Source of the DNA: Trachythela sp. YZ-2020
Lineage: Eukaryota > Cnidaria > Anthozoa > Malacalcyonacea > Clavulariidae
Reading direction: 5' to 3'
Length of the DNA: 64,000 bases
NCBI GenBank assembly: GCA_016169945.1
Contig: JADLSH010000106.1
Location: 682,001 to 746,000 of the forward strand
The translations under genes were made by a program, and so were the position numbers. Below the pieces are notes generated by a model. It saw nothing but the letters and a program-made list of their open reading frames with translations. It was not told the DNA's origin and ran no database searches. This document shows, piece after piece, positions 42,315 through 53,895 of the stretch (positions are counted from its first letter, which is position 1; the number at the start of each line of letters is the position of its first letter).

Positions 42315-42560
42315 GTATTTGGCCCCCGTTTGGGGTCAAAACAGCTCCACTAAAAGGGGCCGTTTTAGGGTCAAAATTTTGGCCCCATTTTAGGGTCAAA
42401 AGTTTGGCCCCATTTTTTGGGCAAAACAGCCCCACTAAAATTGGCCCTTTTAATGAGGCTGTTTTGCTGCATCAAGGGCTGTAATTTTGGCCCCATTTTG
42501 GGGCCAAAACAGCCCCACTAAAAGGGGCCATCTCAGGTCAAAATTTTGGCCCCATTTTGG
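42315..42560 (+). repeat. GGCCCCATTTT / CAGCCCCACTAAAA repeat
   Basis: At least three irregular copies of GGCCCCATTTTGGGGCCAAA and CAGCCCCACTAAAA(GGGGCC) alternate over about 240 bp. This is a local self-complementary repeat. Confidence 0.7.
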
Positions 42561-43445
42561 GCCAAAATGCCCTGAACAAAATTACTGTGTGTGTCTGTGT
42601 GTATTGATATAATATATTATATCGCTTATATCGCTTGAAATGCTATTGTTGGTTTAATACTATTGATGCGCTGCGTGCAGTTTAGACTTCTTTTCTTTTC
42701 AAATAAGGAAATTGTTGCCATTAGGACCATTAGAAGGAGCAAAATAACGTGCATCGCAAAAACAAAAAAAGCTGTCAAATTGTATAATGCTCTTTTATGC
42801 GGAAAATGTTTTGCCCGTCAAATGCCGCCTATCTTGAAGGTAAACTGACTATATAACGATCAATTATAAACAGATATTTATTTTATTCAAAATTTGTCGT
42901 GAAAAATTCGGAGTTTACAAGCATAATATGAAGCGGTCATGCATTCAAGTAATTTGGTACAGAGAAAATGTAAAAATAATGAAATGCATGACAGTAGCAT
43001 TTGTTTTCATACTTAGGTTTATGCTTCAAAACGAAGTTCAAAATTCAAATAATATGCTGTGCATCCGTTGAATTTTTAATGCATCGTTCGTTTAGAATGC
43101 ATGCTATTATTGACTTCTTACTCATTATGATTGTATTTACTTGATAACTGGAGTCGTCAATTATTTTGCAGTTTAGAGACGGTAAATTTCTCCTCAATAT
43201 AAGATGCAGAATGATGTGAACAAAAACACAAAAAAAACCAGCAGCATATAATGTCTACAAGGTATGCTTTTATGGAGCAAATTTTGCGTTTCCCTAATGA
43301 CCATAATTTTCTTAAATATAACAACAAAAATCCATTATATTTCTACTTTAATTGTCTGTGTATGCATAATATCAAACATGCTGCTACGCAAAAAACACCT
43401 GTGCTTTACCTGTACTTGACAGTCATTCGTCTGCAGCGAGTTAAA

Positions 43446-43545
43446 ATGAAATACTTAATGACAACTTTGGCTTTTATCCTAGTTATTATTTCAAAACAAA
43501 TGGCAGAAATGCAGACCTTTTTCTATTTCACTAAAATGAAAAAAG
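43446..43545 (+). CDS. Signal-peptide first exon of PAN-FReD gene, copy 1
   Basis: Starts MKYLMTTLAFILVI, a short basic n-region plus hydrophobic core, a standard secretory signal. It continues to EMQTFFYFTKMKK and ends one base into a Gly codon at a GTAAGC donor. This phase-1 end fits the phase-1 acceptor of the PAN exon at 57187, where the joined codon is GGT. Upstream frames differ between copies through indels, so the preceding sequence is taken as 5' UTR and this ATG as the start. The PAN exon lies about 13.6 kb downstream. Confidence 0.72.
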
Positions 43546-44564
43546 GTAAGCCTATTTTGTACAGAATATTATTTTCACGAAGCGCGTAAATTACAATACC
43601 ATATTGCTCTGTTGTTCAAACTGAATGGGTTTCAAATGTATTCAAAAATTGTAGATGCAGACGAATAATTTAAGCAATAATATACAAATATTTCAGCTTA
43701 TTACCTTAGATGAATACTTCAGTTTTGTAAAGATCTTGTCAAGTTGTGTTATTGGATAAAAATTCTCCCTTTCTGAATAAAAAATGAGCTATTTGTAATT
43801 TACGGCAAGAGCGGCTAAAAAATTTTTAAACTTACCTAGTGTATATATATAAGGAGAGAAAATTATATACACTATTCGTTTTGGTGAACAGCAACACACT
43901 AGATTTGCACTCCAACATTTCCGCAGTGACAATCGAATGTGATATCAAGCGGTGTTAAAGAAACACGATTGTGTAGTATAGACATCGGATTTACTAACCC
44001 TCGTCAAAGGTACACCTATACTACAAATCAGTTACATTGAAAGGCGGGAAACTTCGATCGAAAGGCTATTTTTGTAAGAAATTGCGCAAATTCTACTGCA
44101 TACCCCTCTTCCGTTCATGGGGAGTTATGTTACCATTTTACCCTTATTGGTCCACGAATTTCGTAACCGATTGCAGGTGTTAGTATAATTCTCTATGTTG
44201 TACCTTTCCCACCATTACAGTGTTGGATCACAAGTTGTTTATGTAACACTGTTTCGCAAGTGTCGTTGTAACACAACCTTGATGTGAAGGTACACACGCG
44301 TTGTGTTCGTTTACACTTTCCAAAAGTGTAACTTTACGCATTTCAAGTGTTGACTGATGCTGCTAAATTTAGAAAGTATGCAACATTACAAGAAATTAGT
44401 GTAGAAAACGTTAGTAGATAGTACGTATATAATGGCTAGAAAAACATGAATATGCAGCAACCCCTTGCATTTTCAAACCGTAAACTATAGTTCCCAGAAA
44501 CATTTTGCAACGTAATCATTCTCCAGCAGACAATTGATGAAAATATACACTCTAAAAAATAGGT

Positions 44565-44670
44565 CTGTCGATATTACACACCTTTCTTGTCGCCAAATTC
44601 GCATCAAATTACACGCCTTTTTAAAAAGCACGGCTTAAGGTGTGCGAATTTGGCGACAAGCAAATTACAC
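44565..44670. repeat. Intronic hairpin of the array, copy 1
   Basis: TTGTCGCCAAATTCGCA is followed about 45 bases later by its inverse TGCGAATTTGGCGACAA, flanked by ATTACACACC repeats. It recurs at about 51420-51535 and 53160-53265, once per unit. Confidence 0.75.
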
Positions 44671-45744
44671 ACCTTATTACACAGAAAATATAAAAATAAT
44701 GAAATGCCTGATAATAGCATTTGTTTTCAAACTTAGGTTTATGCTTCAAAACGAAGTTCAAAATTCAAATAATATGTCGTCCGTTGAATTTTTAATGCAT
44801 CGTTCGTTTAGAATGCATGCTTTATTGGCTTCTTACATATTTAGGATTGTATTAACTTGAAAACTCGAGTCGTCAATTATTTTGCAGTTTCGATATAATA
44901 TGTTATTTCGCTTGAAATGCTATACATGTGTTCGTTTAATACTATTCATGCGCTGTGTGCAGTTTCGACATTTTTTTGCTTTTAAATATGGCAATTTTTG
45001 CCCTTTATGGCCATTACAACATGCAAAATATCGTGCATCAAAAAAACAAAAAAGCTGTCAAATTGTATAATATATTATCTTTTATGCGGAAAATGTTTTG
45101 GACGTCAAATTCCTCCTATCTTTAAGGTGAACTGACTATAATGATCAATTATAAACAGGCATGCGCATTTATTGTATTCAAAATTAGTCCTGGAAAATAT
45201 GCAGTTTATAAGCATAATACCAAGCGGTCGTGCATTAAAGCAATTTTGTACACAGAAAATGTAGAAATAATGAAATGCCTGACAATAGCATTTGTTTTCA
45301 TACTTAGGTTTATGCTTCAAAACCGAAGTTCAAAATTCAAATAATATGCTGTGCATCCGTTTAATTTTTAATGCATCGTTCGCTTAGAGTGCATGCTATT
45401 ATTCACTTCCTACTCATTAGGATTATATTAACTTGACAACTGGAGTCGTGAATTATTTTGCAGTTAAGTTTAGAGAAGGTAAATTTCTTCTCAATAAAAG
45501 ATGAAGAATGATGTGCAAAAAAAACACAAAAAAACAGCAGCATTATAATGTCTGCAAGGTATGCTTTTATGGAGCAAACCTTGCGTTTCCCTAATGACCA
45601 TAATTTTCTTAAATATAACAACAAAAATCCATTACATTTCTACTTTAATTGTCTATGTACGCATAATATCAAACATGCTTCTACGCAAAAAACCACCTGT
45701 ACTTTACCTGTACTTGACAGTCATTCGTCTGCAGCGAGTGAAAA

Positions 45745-45844
45745 ATGAAATACTTAATGACAACTTTGGCTTTTATCCTCGTTATTAGTTCAAAACAAAT
45801 GGCAGAAATGCAGACCTTTTTGTATTTCACTAAAATGAAAAAAG
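45745..45844 (+). CDS. Signal-peptide first exon, copy 2
   Basis: Same exon as copy 1 with a few substitutions (ILVISSKQMAEMQTFLYF) and the same donor G|GTAAGC. The upstream reading frame is shifted relative to copy 1 while the exon itself is open, which supports this ATG. It could serve as an alternative first exon or belong to a decayed duplicate. Confidence 0.7.
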
Positions 45845-46898
45845 GTAAGCCTATTTTGAACAGAATAGTATGCAAAATTGTTAATTTTCACGAAGTACGT
45901 AAATTACAATATCATTTTGCTCTGTGGTTCAAACTGAATGGATTTCAAATGTATTCAAAAATTGTAAATGCATGAGGAATAATGTAAGCTACAACATACA
46001 AATATTTCAGCTTATTACCTTATATGAATACTTCAGTTTTGTGAAGATCTTGTCAAGTTGTGTTATTGGATAAAAATTCTCTATTTGTAATTTACAGCAA
46101 GAGAGGCTAAAAACATTTTAAACTTACCTAGTGTATATATATAAGGAGAGAAAATTATATACACTATTCGTTTTGGTGAACGGCAACACACTAGATTTGC
46201 ACTCCAACATTCCGCAGTGACATCGCATGTAATATCAAGCGGTGTTAAAGAAACACGATTGTGTACTATAGACATCGGACTTACTAACCCCCGTAAAAAG
46301 TACACCTATACTATAAATCAGTTACATTGAACGGCGGAAAACTTCGATCGAAAGGCTATTTTTGTAAGAAATTGCGCAAATTCTATTGCAAACCCCCTCC
46401 CCCTCCCCCATTTCAAGGGGGGGTTATGTTACCATTTTACCCTTATTGGTCCACGAATTTCGTCACCGATTGCAAGTGTTAGTATATTTCTCTATGTTGT
46501 ACTTTTCCCACCATTACAGTGTTGGATCACAAGTTGTTTATATAACACTGTTTCTGAAGTGTCGTTGTAACCCCACTCTCCTCCGCAGAGGCTTGCGAAC
46601 GCTTTATAGTCTAATACACGGAGAAACTTTAATATTTAGTATAACATAAAATACACGGAGAGAGCGAGCTTTAATATATAGGATAACATGAAGTTTTGAA
46701 GGTGCATCACGATCGGGTAGGAAGGCTCGCAGGTTAGGCCGGAATAAAAGGAGGGTTTTCCGGGACACTTAGAGATAATGGCGGATAATGAGGAATATGA
46801 ATTACAAGCGCGGAGAAAGACGGGAAAAGAGGGAAAGGGAAGGGAAGCCTCTGCCAAATAATGTTCGGTTCTCTGGTGTAATTTTCGGTTCTGTGGTT

Positions 46899-46971
46899 AT
46901 GGCCGAATTTTCCGAAAATGACAGCGATTTGGAGAAACTCGATTTTTCTCTACACAACCTTAGTCTTGACG
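46899..46971 (+). CDS. Transposon plus-strand gene, exon 1
   Basis: ATG-started, acidic: MAEFSENDSDLEKLDFSLHN. Ends one base into a codon at a GTAAGT donor (46972). It sits just inside the left terminal repeat. The phase-1 end joins in frame with the next exon at 47237 (GAC at the junction). No domain is recognised. Confidence 0.6.
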
Positions 46972-47236
46972 GTAAGTTCACGATTTTTGTAGCTTACATG
47001 AAAGATTTTTTTAGCTGCACGTTTAAATTGTCCACCATAATTTTGGAAATTTCTATGGTGTTGTTTGGCACTATTAATTTGCTTGTTACCAATTCAATTC
47101 TTCTATTTTTATGCATTTATTCCTGTTATTTGTTTCCGTAGACGTACAATAGAATTTGCTGGCCGAATTAAAGTGAATATTTGTTGCTCGCAATAAATGC
47201 AAATATAGACTCATCGACTGTATTTAAAATTTGTAG

Positions 47237-47401
47237 ACGAAGGGGAAGTCGAACTTGGTTGTGTTCCTATGGCAAGTACTCCCAAAAAGTATCATGGAAA
47301 ACATGCTTGGACTCCAAATTCAAAACAACAAAACGAACCGTTTAGCAAGAAACTTAATACATCTGAAAGCCCTCTATCTGTACCTAGACCTGGTGACTGT
47401 G
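47237..47401 (+). CDS. Transposon plus-strand gene, exon 2
   Basis: Follows TTTGTAG; the frame EGEVELGCVPMASTPKKYHG continues through KHAWTPNSKQQNEPFSKKLN to SVPRPGDCG. It is open and in phase with exon 1. The 3' end is at a non-canonical GCAAGT donor (GC-AG introns exist but are rare). Further exons were not found, so the gene may be incomplete. Function unknown. Confidence 0.5.
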
Positions 47402-48063
47402 GCAAGTTGTTGTACAATTTTATTATAGTTTGTAAATTTTGATGCCTTGATTTTGTATGATGGGATTATTTGAAGGTGCCTAAACTCACTCTTTGTTTTC
47501 ATCAGGTTGAAGTTGTGTAAATATAGTTAAATAAATATAGTTAATTGTTATTTATGCCAGGAAGGGGGAGGGGTGGTATTGTCTAAAGGGTGAGTTACCA
47601 TGAGTTGATGAGTATGTACTTCATTCTCTGGAGCTATAATGGATCGTGACCCCCTGGTATATATAGGTTGTCGTGTGCTACCACATATATTACCTTCAAG
47701 TTAAGCTCAGTCAATATATAAACCAAACCATACTCATGGGGTAAAGGTCCACTTTGGCTCCAAAAGATTAAGAACGATAAGATACGATGTGCTTTTCAAA
47801 TTCTTACTCTAATTCAGACCAAAAAAATAAAACATGTTACATGTATATTCTGTAACCTATTCCATAGCTGAATGGGCTACCCTGTTAAAATGGAATTTAC
47901 CATTACCACCATTGTAACGAAACTATTACAGTTTCAATAATGCTCACCCCTTCAAGGGGTTGGTTAGGGTAATGTTCAGTTGATCAGGCTTTTGCCAATA
48001 GAATGCAAGGTTAAGAAGCTCAATTAAAATACAGTAGAACTCATTATACATGGTTTTTATCTT

Positions 48064-48251
48064 GCTTTATGCAAAAAATTGGTCATTTCATTGTCACATG
48101 TGTATTTGTATTTCTGCCCAATCAACCAATGGCAATGATTGGTTTAATTACTCATCTGTGATCTCACAAAATGGTCAATTGAAAACATTGGTTGGTTGGG
48201 CAAAAATAAAATACACACATGATGATGAAAGAACCGTTTTTTGCATAAAGC
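48064..48251. mobile_element. Foldback MITE interrupting the RecQ-like frame
   Basis: GCTTTATGCAAAAAA at the left mirrors TTTTTTGCATAAAGC at the right. Arms continue through CACATGTGTATTT and TTGGTTG-type stretches to near 48150. It begins right where the helicase frame meets a stop. Confidence 0.7.
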
Positions 48252-48539
48252 TAGAAATGACTTTCACTGTCACTCAACACAGTGTTATAATAACATGTGT
48301 TTATGCCATGCTTTTGCAACCGTGCAACTTGGTCATACATCAACATCATCAGCGGTGATACTACAATAGCAATTCCAGTAGTCAAAATGCATGGGAGTAC
48401 ATATGTCACTGTTTTTCCCCCTCCAGTGGATATGAGCACAATAGTATCTTCGCCAGAAATTAGATTCTTTATTGCACTTTCTCGCCCAGGTTTGAAATCG
48501 TGTTGTCCAAAAACGCTTTGAAGAACTTGAAGAAGTGAT
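48252..48539 (-). pseudogene. RecQ-like helicase domain fragment
   Basis: After an acceptor (AATAG before 48539) the frame reads LQSVFGQHDFKPGRESAIKN, then VLISTGGGKTVTYVLPCI (Walker A, a STGGGKT variant of the RecQ PTGxGKS), then AIVVSPLMMLMYDQVARLQK (motif Ia) and HGINTCYYNT. The DEAH box and later motifs are absent because the frame runs into the MITE at 48251. RecQ-family helicases unwind DNA 3' to 5'. Here it is a truncated remnant within a transposon, possibly captured. It is transcribed from the right end of the element. Confidence 0.75.
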
Positions 48540-48544
48540 CTATT

Positions 48545-49800
48545 TTCCAGAGACATGTGAGCCCCAGATGTGTCATGTGACCACTCTTGCCCCTTGTCTA
48601 ATGTTTGTGTATGTTGTCTTGGATGCAATGTGTGCTATATTAAATACAATACAGAAAATAAATGTTAATAACAGTACAAAATTTTTGTACTTACTTTTTG
48701 TACTTACAACATTAACCCACTAAGATGCATTGCACCCTGATTCACCCTTATTGCTCTACTGTGTCTAATGGCAGGAATTTCTACCTGTCAATGGTAGACT
48801 TCAGCCATCTCACTGCACATTATAATTGGTTGCTCCACTTTCCCTAAAATATCCTAATCTATTATTCTATTTTGACAGACAATCTTCCTGGATTATACCA
48901 GTATGTCCAGGTTATGTATTGCTCTAGAATTTATGGCTACTACAGTATAACTATGCAAACTACAGTACAACTATAATCTAACAGACCTATCTTCTGAACA
49001 ACTGAGTCTATTTCCGAATGTGTTTTGATCAAATTGTTGAAATGTTAATTCCATTATAACTATGTATTATGAATTAACTATGTATTAGCCTTCTGTAAAT
49101 CCTTTACTATTCTCGGTGGGATTATTTCACGCTCAATGCCCGGGCGGGGGAGTTCTTTCAAATCTACCAAGCCTGGCATCTCTGGTATGTTTTAATTAGG
49201 CTTTGAGAGCTCACAGACGCTTTAAAATCCGGTTGTCGGCAGACTTTCTTGGCATTACACCGTTCGCACTCGAAGAAGAAAGTTCCTTTAAGAGTTTTGG
49301 TTTGTCCACCCACCTCCCCTCAGCTACAACACACGTCAACGCCTTCCTCCCGCTTTCGTCCTGGGCGGAAAATTCAATTTCATTCCCAATCTTAATTCCC
49401 TCTGCCCGGGGCATTGTGTGGGAGGAAGACCACCGAGAATATATTACTAAGCCCCCAGTGGTTTACGAGAGAGGGGAGGGCTTGATACATTTCTTCCTCT
49501 GAAAAGACGAGAATTTATTGTGGGGGGGCGGGGGGGGCTTAAAATGGATTTACAATATAATATAATGTTCTATTCGAAATGACTTTATGTGCATGTTGAA
49601 TTGTTAGACCAGAATGTATACATAGTTATAATATTCCTTATTGCTTTGCATTTATATAAATAGATTAATATTATTTTACCTAATCAAATTGTACTATACT
49701 GTATATTTTTTGTTTGCAGTTCATTGTCCAGGAATGCATGATGATTGAAATTTAGTAAAATTTTTAACTATTGATCTATTGTAATTAATTACTGATATAT
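48545..49800. other. Transposon interior, mostly non-coding
   Basis: An exon-sized minus-strand frame at 49211-49414 (IEFSAQDESGRKALTCVVAE) lacks convincing splice sites. A G-rich run lies at about 49519-49538. No further gene is supported. Confidence 0.4.
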
Positions 49801-49810
49801 TAAAACTTAC

Positions 49811-50098
49811 TCTTTTGGGTGTCATGAAACATTCCACATAAACTTTATCCCCAGCATTCCACAAATTGAAGCAATGACCATGATTATCGTTACTATTTCC
49901 TTGGAACACAACTTTAACTTTACAAGGAATGCCTCCCAAATGCTTTAATATCCCATGGTGTTTCTGTACCAATCCAAATAACTTTGCTGCTTCCTGTGGG
50001 CTTTTGGCAACAATTTCCAGGGCCATGCTGTCACATTCATCCATAAGTGTAGTATAAAACTCTTGGTACGTAATTTCTGAACTGGTACTGCTACCACT
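49811..50098 (-). CDS. Transposon minus-strand gene, exon 2
   Basis: Bracketed by ATCAG and GTAAGT. The frame SGSSTSSEITYQEFYTTLMD continues through CDSMALEIVAKSPQEAAKLF and GLVQKHHGILKHLGGIPCKV to GHCFNLWNAGDKVYVECFMT. Fully open. The domain is not recognised. It precedes the RecQ-like fragment on the same strand and may belong to the same gene. Confidence 0.6.
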
Positions 50099-50578
50099 CT
50101 GATAAAAAACAATACAGTTTCAGTCACATTTAAGCATGTCCATCCCCTTTCCGGGCCATCATGGAGCATTTGACTGTTATCACATCCCATGGGAGAATTG
50201 TAAGCACACATTATCCCAGGATAGGGCATTTGAAATTGATTTTCTATTTGATAAAAATTTAATTTTGGGCTGTTTAGAGCCACGTACTGATTGCCAGATA
50301 ATACAAAACAATATTTCCACACCAGTTATTAAACCATTTATAATGCAATGTTAGTGCAGTTCAAATGGTTTGACATGAAGCAACCTTTTCCCGCAGGGGT
50401 TTTCCTATCTGGATTCAAATTTTGTGTCACATTATTAAGCATTTATACTTTTTTGTCGGCTTATATTTATGTCCAAATATTTATGCATGAATTTGTCATA
50501 TTGCTCACAAGAAACACAAGGTATATACACAAGATATAATGGCATATACGATGACTAATAAATAAAAGAAATACTTAC

Positions 50579-50883
50579 TGTCTCCAATCGTATTGTGGAT
50601 AATTGCCTTAGTATTTTAGCCGTCTCTTGACTGTGAAGATTTTGGAAAAGAAGCTTACAATCCTTGGTATGGCCGTCATATTCCAGCACCAGTTGAGTTG
50701 ACTATGCTTCACTCTAAAATGCTGCGTTAAACCGGTGTCTTCCAAAAAGAAATTAATTTCATCCATGTCTTTAAAACACTCCGAACATATTGTCCTGCCG
50801 TTCACTTTCGCCTCTTGAAATGGTCTATTTGTCAATGACAAAATAGTCTCCATCGCATGTGCATTTGTATTTGCATTCTCCAT
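50579..50883 (-). CDS. Transposon minus-strand gene, exon 1, with zinc-binding motif
   Basis: ATG at 50883. The frame includes VNGRTICSECFKDMDEINFF and TGLTQHFRVKHSQ: a C-x2-C...H-x4-H arrangement like a single zinc finger, probably DNA-binding. After HSQLNW the likely coding frame shifts by one base and continues as LEYDGHTKDCKLLFQNLHSQ to a GTAAGT donor at 50578. This is either a real frameshift in this copy or a hidden short intron. It sits just inside the right terminal repeat. Confidence 0.55.
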
Positions 50884-51419
50884 TTTGTTGAATATTTATG
50901 AGCCACTCGCGTAGTGCCAGTCTTCAGTTTTTCCCTCGGAAATAAGACGCCATTTTGAAAACAATATATGGCAGAGGCTTCCTCGATTTCCCCCTTCCCT
51001 TCACTCTTTGCGCGCTCACCCCACTCCTTCAAAACTTCATGTTATACTAAATATTAAAGCTCGCTCTCTCCGTGTATTAGATCTCTCCGTGTATTAGACT
51101 ATAAAAAGCCTCTGCGGAGGAGAGTGTTGTAACACAGCCTTGATGTGAAGGTACACACGCGTTGTGTTCGTTTACATTTTCCAAAAGTGTAACTTTACAC
51201 ATTCTAAGTGTTGACTGATGCTGCTAAATTTAGAGAGTATGCAACATTACAAGAAATTAGTGAGGAATGCGTTAGTAAATAGTATATAACGGCTAGAAAC
51301 ACATGCATATGCAGCAACCTCTTGCATTTTCAAACCGTAAATCTATAGTTCGCGGAAACATTTTGCAACGTAATCATTCTACAGAAGACAATTGATGAAA
51401 ATATACACTCTAAAAAATA

Positions 51420-51535
51420 GGTGTGTAGATATTACATACAGTAACTTTGTCGCCAAATCTTCGCACCAAATTACACACCTTTTTAGAAGGCACGGCTTAA
51501 GGTGTGCGAATTTGGCGACAAGCAAATTACACACC
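51420..51535. repeat. Intronic hairpin of the array, copy 2
   Basis: Same hairpin as at 44565. One arm carries an extra T (AAATCTTCGCA), so pairing is slightly weakened. Confidence 0.72.
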
Positions 51536-52033
51536 TGACTACACAGATAATGTAAAACTAATCAAATGCCTGACAATAGCATTTGTTTTCATACTTAGAT
51601 TTATGCTTCAAAACCGAGGTTCAAAATTCAAATAATATCTGGTGCTTCCGTTGAATATTTAATGCATCGTTCGTTTAGCATGCATGCTATTATTGACTTC
51701 TTACTCATTAGGATTGTATTAACTTGAAGACTGGGGTCGTGAATAATTGTGCAGTACTGATAAAGTGAATTTCTTCTGAATAAAAGATGAAGAATGATGT
51801 GCAAAAAAAACAAAAAAACAGCAGCATATACATGTAATGTCTACAAGGCATGCTTTTATGGACCAAATTTTGCGTTTCCCTAAAGGCCATAATTTTCTTA
51901 AATATAACAACAAAACTCCATTACATTTCTACTTTAATTGTCTATGTATGCATAATATCAAACATGCTGCTACGCAAAAAACCACCTGTGCTTTACCTGT
52001 ACTTGACAGTCATTCGTCTGCAGCGAGTTAAAA

Positions 52034-52133
52034 ATGAAATACTTAATGACAACTTTGGCTTTTATCCTCGTTATTACTTCAAAACAAATGGCAGAAATGC
52101 AGACCTTTTTGTATTTCACTAAAATGAAAAAAG
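52034..52133 (+). CDS. Signal-peptide first exon, copy 3 (closest intact one to PAN exon)
   Basis: Open, with the same donor and phase; differs at one residue from copy 2 (ILVITSKQ). It is the intact copy nearest to the PAN exon, about 5 kb away, and so the most likely default first exon of the downstream gene. The three exons differ mainly in the signal-peptide core, which argues for purifying selection on the rest. Confidence 0.72.
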
Positions 52134-53159
52134 GTAAGCCTATTTTGAACAGAATAGTATACAAAATTGTTAATTTTCACGAAGTGCGTAAATTACAATA
52201 TCATTTTGCTCTGTGGTTCAAACTGAATGGGTTTCAAATGTATTCAAGAATTGTAGATCGATGCACGAGGAATAATGTAAGCAACAACATACAAATATTT
52301 CAGCCTATTACCTTAGATGAATACTTCAGTTTTGTGAAGATCTTGTCAAGTTGTGTTATTGGATAAAAATTCTCCCTCTCTGAATAAAAAATTAGCTATT
52401 TGTAATTTACGGCAAGAGCGGCTAAAAACATTTTAAACTTACCTAGTGTATATATATAAGGAGAGAAAATTATATACACTATTCGTTTTGGTGAACGGCA
52501 ACACACTAGATTTGCACTCCAACATTCCGCAGTGATATCGCATGTAATATCAAGCGGTGTTAAAGAAACACGATTGTGTAGTATAGACATCGGACTTACT
52601 AACCCTCGTAAAAGGTACACCTATACTACAAATCAGTTACATTGAAAGGCGGGAAACTTCGATCGAAAGGCTATTTTTGTAAAAAATTGCGCAAATTCTA
52701 ATGCAAACCCCTCCCCCGTGTCATGGGGGTTATGTTACCATTTTGCCCTTATTGGTGCACGAATTTCTTCACCGATTGCAGGTATTAGTATATTCTCTAT
52801 GTTGTACTTTTCCCACCAATACAGTGTTGGATCACAAGTTGTTTATATAACACTGTTTTGCAAGTGTCGTTGTAACACAACCTTGATGTGAAGGTACACA
52901 CGCGTTGTGTTCGTTTACACTTTCCAAAAGTGTAACTTTACACATTTTAAGTGTTGACTGATGCTGCTAAATTTAGAGAGTATGCAACATTACAAGAAAT
53001 TAGTGAGGAATACGTTAGTAGATAGTATATAATGGCTAGAAAAACATGCATATGCAGCAACCCTTGCATTTTCAAACCGTAAAACTATAGTTCCCAGAAA
53101 CATTTTGCAACGTAATCATTCTCCAGCAGACAATTGATGAAAATATACACTCTAAAAAA

Positions 53160-53265
53160 TAGGTGTGTAGATATTACACACCTTTCTTGTCGCCAAATTC
53201 GCACCAAATTACACACCTTTTTAAAAAGCACGGCTTAAAGTGTGCGAATTTGGCGACAAGCAAAT
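53160..53265. repeat. Intronic hairpin of the array, copy 3
   Basis: Same hairpin, perfect 17-bp arms. Confidence 0.75.
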
Positions 53266-53754
53266 ACACACAGAAAATGCAAAAATAATGAAATGCCTGA
53301 CAATAGCATTTGTTTTCATACTTAGGTTTATGCTTCAAAACGAAGTTCAAAATTTAAATAATATGTTGTGCATCCGTTGAGTTTTTAATGCCTCGTTCAT
53401 TTAGAATGCATGCTATTATTGGCTTCTTACTCATTATGATTGTATTAACTTGACAACTCGAGTCGTCAATTATTTTGCAGTTTAGATAAGGTAAATTTCT
53501 TCTGAATAAAAGATGCAGAATGATGTGGAAAAAAAACACAAAGAAACAGCAGCTTATAATGTCTACAAGGTATGCTTTTATGGAGCAAACCTTGCGTTTC
53601 CCTAAGTACCATAATTTTCTTAAATATAACAACAAAAATCCATTAAATTTCTACTTTAATATTCTATGTACGCATAATATCAAACATGCTTCTACGCAAA
53701 AAGCCACCTGTGCTTTACCTGTACATGACAGTCATTCGTCTGCAGCGAGTGAAA

Positions 53755-53785
53755 ATGAAATACTTAATGACAACTTTGGCTTTTC
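53755..53785 (+). pseudogene. Signal-peptide exon, copy 4, truncated
   Basis: MKYLMTTLAF is present, then the sequence breaks into GGCTTTTCTTAGTTCA repeats and a GC-rich segment. There is no donor, so it cannot function. Confidence 0.75.
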
Positions 53786-53790
53786 TTAGT

Positions 53791-53895
53791 TCAAACTTTT
53801 GGCTTTTCTTAGTTCATGCCCCCGGACTCCTAGTATTTCTCGCGCCTTCGGCGCTCGTCGGACGGACTCACGTCCGCCCCCCCCAAAATTTCTAA
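53791..53895. other. GC-rich insertion edge
   Basis: CTCGCGCCTTCGGCGCTCG and CGGACTCACGTCCGCCCCCC are self-complementary, unlike the AT-rich surroundings. The block starts where the fourth array unit is cut, so it is probably the end of an inserted element. Confidence 0.5.

Larger units (their letters stand above)
46574..51126. mobile_element. 4.55 kb TIR transposon inserted in the array
   Basis: The left end CACTCTCCTCCGCAGAGGCT is mirrored at the right, and imperfect similarity extends over about 250 bp. TTGTAAC(C/A)C is present on both flanks (46565-46573 and 51127-51135). The uninterrupted site survives in the other array units (GTTGTAACACAACC), so this is a target duplication of 8-9 bp. 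That length suits Mutator-like, hAT or related superfamilies. Internal exons belong to at least two convergent genes, one of them with a RecQ-like domain. No DDE transposase was recognised, so the superfamily is open. Confidence 0.8.
42610..53790 (+). repeat. Tandem array of first-exon units (2.3, 1.7, 1.7 kb and a truncated unit)
   Basis: A segment containing promoter-proximal sequence, a signal-peptide exon and the start of the first intron is repeated. Exon copies begin at 43446, 45745, 52034 and 53755. Spacing is 2299, then 1727 after removing the inserted 4.55 kb transposon, then 1721 bp. Unit 1 is longer because of an extra partial duplication (42610-42960 and 44685-45240). The last unit is cut off inside its signal-peptide exon at about 53785. 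Similarity between units is high, with scattered substitutions and indels. Confidence 0.88.

Noticed and set aside
42660..42848. Short frames at the start of array units
   Set aside because: Not conserved between units; stops and shifts occur in the matching part at 44940-45070.
43251..43445. N-terminal extension of the signal-peptide exon, copy 1 (MSTRYAFMEQ...)
   Set aside because: In copies 2 and 3 the corresponding frame is shifted out of phase with the exon by indels, so it is not conserved coding sequence.
49211..49414. 67-codon minus-strand frame in the TIR transposon
   Set aside because: Open but without convincing splice sites or a recognised domain; left as unassigned interior.
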